NCBI GenBank assembly: GCA_025351545.1
Contig: JANXVQ010000957.1
Location: 1-8,970, forward strand
Direction: 5' to 3'
Length of the DNA stretch: 8,970 nucleotides
Origin: Spirosoma sp.
GTDB lineage: Bacteria > Bacteroidota > Bacteroidia > Cytophagales > Spirosomataceae
Program-made: the position numbers and the translations under genes
In this document: piece after piece, positions 6,422-8,970 of the stretch
Layout: each line of letters opens with the position of its first letter
Position numbering within the stretch: the first letter of the stretch is position 1
Notes under the pieces: model-generated
Database searches by the model: none
Told to the model about the DNA's origin: nothing
Seen by the model: the letters and a program-made list of their open reading frames with translations, nothing else

Positions 6422-8164
6422 ATGAACATTAACGGCAATGCTACGAAACAAAACACCTACGATGCCATCGTAATCGGCTCGGGTATTAGTGGCGGTTGGG
6501 CGGCAAAAGAACTCTGCGAAAAGGGGTTGAAAACGCTCGTTCTGGAACGCGGTCGCGATGTCAAACATATTGTTGATTACCCGACGGCAACACTCAACCC
6601 CTGGGAGTTTCAGCATCGAAACCGGATGCCGGAAGCGTTTGATAAAGAGAATCCTATTGCCACCAAATGTTATGCCTTAGACGAAGGAACGCAGCAGTTT
6701 TTTGTGAAAGATGCCGAACATCCTTATGTGCAGGAAAAGCCTTTCGACTGGATTCGGGGCTATCAGGTTGGAGGGAAATCGCTTATTTGGGCGCGGCAAA
6801 CCCAGCGGTGGAGCCGGTTTGATTTTGAGGCTAATGCCCGCGATGGTGCCGCCATTGACTGGCCAATTCGATATGAAGATATTGCTCCCTGGTACAGCCA
6901 TGTTGAGAAATTTGTTGGCATCAGTGGTAATAAAGATGGATTGGAAACCCTTCCTGACGGTGAGTTTCTAAAGCCCTGGGAGTTAAACTGCGTTGAGAAG
7001 CACATTCAAAAGCGCGTTGCGGAGAGCTACAAAGACCGCCATGTCATCATTGGCCGGTGTGCACATTTGACGGAGCCGAAACAAATCCATTATGACCAGG
7101 GACGGGCGCAGTGTCAGGCCCGGCATTTGTGCTATCGGGGCTGTCCCTATGGTGGCTATTTTAGCAGTAACTCATCTACTATTCCGTGGGCGGCCAAAAC
7201 AGGTAAGCTAACGCTACGACCAGATTCTGTAGTGCATTCGATTATTTACGACGAAGCAAAGGCCGGGCCGACCGGTGCACCGGAGCGATTCGGAAAAGCA
7301 ACCGGCGTTCGGGTGATTGATACGCATACAAAACAGATGACCGAATATTTTGCCCGGATCATTTTCGTTAATGCGGCCTGTTTGAACACTAATCTGGTAT
7401 TGCTTAATTCAACATCCCGGCGCTTCCCGAATGGTCTTGGTAATGATAGTGGCTTGCTAGGCCGATATATAGCTTTTCATAACTATCGGGGAAATGTTTC
7501 GGCTGATTATGAGGGTTTTGATGACGGATATTATTATGGCCGTCGCCCAACGACGGCGTTTATGCCCAACTTTAGAAACGTTCGTAAGCAGGAAACCGAT
7601 TTTCAGCGGGGGTATATGGTGGCGTTCAGTGCGGCCCGGTCGGGCTGGCAGCGCGGGGCCGGGCAGGAGGGATTTGGTGGCGATTTTAAAGATAAATTAA
7701 GCGATCCCGGCGCGTGGCATGTTTTCATGATGATGCAGGCTGAAACCGTGCCCCGTTACGAAAACCACGTCCGACTCAGCACCGATCATAAGGATTCCTG
7801 GGGCATTCCGCAACTGGTAACGGCCATAGATTACACCGACAATGATCTGAAAGTGATGAAAGACTTTCTGGAACAGGGTGCCGAAATGCTGGAAAAATCG
7901 GGCTGCAAAAATATCAAACCCTATGATGACCACCGTAACCCCGGCCTCGATATTCATGAAATGGGCGGGGTGCGGATGGGCCGCGATCCTAAAACGTCAT
8001 TGCTAAATTCACATAATCAACTTCACAGCGTTAAAAATGTATTTGTGACCGATGGGGCCGCAATGACTTCTACCGGAACACAAAACCCGTCGATTACTTT
8101 TATGGCGCTAACGGCACGGGCGGTAAATTTTGCGGTAGAAGAGATGAAAAAAGGAAATTTATAA
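6422..8164 (+). CDS. GMC-family FAD-dependent dehydrogenase (glucose-methanol-choline oxidoreductase)
   Basis: Probably oxidises an alcohol or sugar hydroxyl using FAD. It is 580 residues, full length. The FAD-binding motif GSGISG is at 19-24 with the ribose-binding acid E42 in VLERG. The conserved loop GYQVGGKSLIWARQTQRWS is at 113-131. The catalytic C-terminal pair is H512 (in HEMGGVRMG) and N555 (in GTQNPSITFMALTARA), spaced 43 residues apart as usual in the family. Cysteines C231, C237 and C241 form C-x5-C-x3-C, a spacing I recall for the 3Fe-4S site of bacterial FAD-glucose dehydrogenase catalytic subunits; this suggests electron transfer to a partner, not to oxygen. There is no signal peptide or Tat motif, and no small gamma-type subunit or cytochrome gene beside it, which is unusual for that group. 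The substrate is unknown. No clear terminator follows within the 108 bases before the next gene. Confidence 0.92.
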   Translation: MNINGNATKQNTYDAIVIGSGISGGWAAKELCEKGLKTLVLERGRDVKHIVDYPTATLNPWEFQHRNRMPEAFDKENPIATKCYALDEGTQQFFVKDAEHPYVQEKPFDWIRGYQVGGKSLIWARQTQRWSRFDFEANARDGAAIDWPIRYEDIAPWYSHVEKFVGISGNKDGLETLPDGEFLKPWELNCVEKHIQKRVAESYKDRHVIIGRCAHLTEPKQIHYDQGRAQCQARHLCYRGCPYGGYFSSNSSTIPWAAKTGKLTLRPDSVVHSIIYDEAKAGPTGAPERFGKATGVRVIDTHTKQMTEYFARIIFVNAACLNTNLVLLNSTSRRFPNGLGNDSGLLGRYIAFHNYRGNVSADYEGFDDGYYYGRRPTTAFMPNFRNVRKQETDFQRGYMVAFSAARSGWQRGAGQEGFGGDFKDKLSDPGAWHVFMMMQAETVPRYENHVRLSTDHKDSWGIPQLVTAIDYTDNDLKVMKDFLEQGAEMLEKSGCKNIKPYDDHRNPGLDIHEMGGVRMGRDPKTSLLNSHNQLHSVKNVFVTDGAAMTSTGTQNPSITFMALTARAVNFAVEEMKKGNL

Positions 8165-8272
8165 TCGAGCAGTTTACCTTCCTTGAAGCTTTAGAAATCA
8201 ACGAAGAACTCATATTCAGGGTAGATTGTCATTTATACATAATCCTGTTTTACCCTTTCAAGCTTTGACTTC

Positions 8273-8920
8273 ATGTTTGTTGCCTTAACGGTTATTCTGC
8301 CAATTTTTGCTTTGATTTTTGCTGGTTATGGTAGCCGTAAAATTGGTGTATTAGGCAAAAATGCATCGTCGGAACTCAACCGATTTGTCGTTTACCTGGC
8401 CTTGCCTGCGCTCTTGTTCAGCCTGATGAGTAAAGTGTCCTGGCGAGAGTTATATCAACCCGGTTTTGTTGCTGCTTTTGGCCTTGGATGTGGATTCGTA
8501 TTCGCCCTGACACTGGTTCTTCAGGTGCGAAATAAACGCCACCTGGCAGACGCCAGCATTGACGGACTCAATGCCGCTTACCCAAACACTGGATTTATTG
8601 GGTTTCCGCAGGGGCTGGCGGCATTGCTCAATAATGACAAAAAAGTGTTTACGCTCGCGGGCATTTTAAAGCCGATTGCAGAAACAATAACGCCCAATAC
8701 CGGCGAAAAAAGTAGTGGATTTTTGACAAGTGATAAACTGACTTTTTTTAGTGCATGCCCAATGTTACGCTCGGCTTGCAACCCTATTTCAATCAGGATA
8801 ATCGCCATAGCAAACAATACACATACCGTAATAATGCTGGCAATTGTTACGGGTGTCAGACTCTCTGGTCCCAGGGCCACCAATCCCAGCGGAAACCCAA
8901 TAAATCCAGTGTTTGGGTAA
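8273..8920 (+). pseudogene. AEC-family permease (auxin efflux carrier type), genuine only in its first 112 codons
   Basis: Residues 1-112 (8273-8609) are clearly the N-terminus of an AEC-family membrane transporter. Three hydrophobic helices lie near 1-20, 36-53 and 63-84, and the conserved block NAAYPNTGFIGFP is at 100-112. In an intact gene this block continues as LGLVALGP. Here it is cut at 8609/8610, and the reading frame runs on to a stop at 8918-8920 through sequence that is the reverse strand of the same gene. Residues 113-215 are therefore antisense noise with an unusual polar composition, not protein. AEC proteins usually have about 300 residues and 8-10 helices, so no working transporter is encoded as written. 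The substrate is unknown. The start follows a 108-base gap in which no clear promoter or terminator is seen. Confidence 0.8.
8528..8609 (+). repeat. Left arm of an 82-bp perfect inverted repeat
   Basis: Bases 8528-8609 are identical to the reverse complement of 8889-8970, with no mismatch in 82 positions. Identity stops sharply at 8609. On the outer side it cannot be followed because the window ends at 8970, so the arms may be longer. The arm lies inside the AEC permease coding sequence, codons 86-112. Confidence 0.97.
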
Positions 8921-8970
8921 GCGGCATTGAGTCCGTCAATGCTGGCGTCTGCCAGGTGGCGTTTATTTCG
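8578..8970 (-). CDS. Middle part of an AEC-family permease on the opposite strand (5' end outside window)
   Basis: Reading the minus strand from the window edge, the frame is open for 130 codons. It begins with the same residues (RNKRHLADASIDGLNAAYPN and on to GFIGFP) as codons 86-112 of the plus-strand permease. It then continues naturally as LGLVALGPESLTPVTIASI, two further membrane helices (about VTIASIITVCVLFAMAIILI and LLFSPVLGVIVSAIGF) and the AEC-like block SNAASPC. At 8608-8610 it runs into the inverted-repeat arm, adds GNPINPVFG and stops. It therefore supplies what would be residues 113-206 of the plus-strand gene. A shorter TTG start at 8881-8883 is not the real beginning. Joining both strands gives about 206 of some 300 residues; the rest is not in the window. 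Confidence 0.75.
   Translation of the reverse strand, partial: RNKRHLADASIDGLNAAYPNTGFIGFPLGLVALGPESLTPVTIASIITVCVLFAMAIILIEIGLQAERNIGHALKKVSLSLVKNPLLFSPVLGVIVSAIGFKMPASVNTFLSLLSNAASPCGNPINPVFG
8889..8970 (-). repeat. Right arm of the 82-bp perfect inverted repeat, at the window edge
   Basis: Exact reverse complement of 8528-8609. It flanks a 279-base inner segment (8610-8888). The inner segment, read on the minus strand, continues the permease in frame from this arm, so the boundary at 8888/8889 is the native gene order and the rearrangement joint is at 8609/8610. Confidence 0.97.

Noticed and set aside
8610..8920. Residues 113-215 of the plus-strand frame as a novel C-terminal domain
   Set aside because: They are encoded by the reverse strand of the permease itself, and the minus-strand reading gives proper AEC helices.
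8528..8970. Inverted repeat as a phase-variation switch for the permease
   Set aside because: Flipping the inner segment would give codons 1-206 followed by GNPINPVFG and a stop. Neither orientation gives a full transporter, and there is no invertase gene in the window.

Overview
The window looks like chromosomal DNA from a member of the Bacteroidota, most likely a Cytophagales bacterium of the Spirosoma type. The evidence is moderate GC content, few Shine-Dalgarno sequences, promoter candidates of the TTTG / TAnnTTTG form, a long MetK, a carotenoid lycopene cyclase and a cytoplasmic-looking GMC oxidoreductase. The taxonomy is an inference from gene content and protein style; no rRNA is present.

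Layout. Bases 1-201 are the end of a gene for a probable outer-membrane beta-barrel protein, closed by a strong hairpin terminator. lipA (lipoyl synthase) follows, then a second terminator, which sits directly against the start codon of a lycopene cyclase gene (crtY). metK (S-adenosylmethionine synthetase) comes next and converges on a short ribosome hibernation factor gene (hpf/raiA type). A 20-bp perfect hairpin between them can terminate both transcripts. Upstream of hpf, on the same minus strand, is an orphan cytochrome P450 gene. Behind it lies a badly decayed short-chain dehydrogenase pseudogene that has lost its catalytic middle. A GMC-family FAD dehydrogenase starts divergently from that pseudogene and is followed by the start of an AEC-family (auxin efflux carrier type) permease gene.

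The right end is the most unusual part. The AEC permease reads normally for 112 codons. The sequence then folds back on itself: the next part of the same gene appears on the opposite strand, and the last 82 bases are an exact reverse complement of bases 8528-8609. This is either a real inverted duplication or, quite plausibly, a chimeric fold-back at a contig end. It needs read-level checking before any biology is built on it.

How the genes work together. The left half is housekeeping: lipoate cofactor synthesis, SAM supply (LipA consumes SAM, although the two genes are not in an operon), ribosome hibernation and pigment cyclisation. The right half is accessory oxidoreductase metabolism, with decay and rearrangement. 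I see no CRISPR array, phage module, insertion sequence, tRNA or rRNA, and no convincing new multi-gene system.
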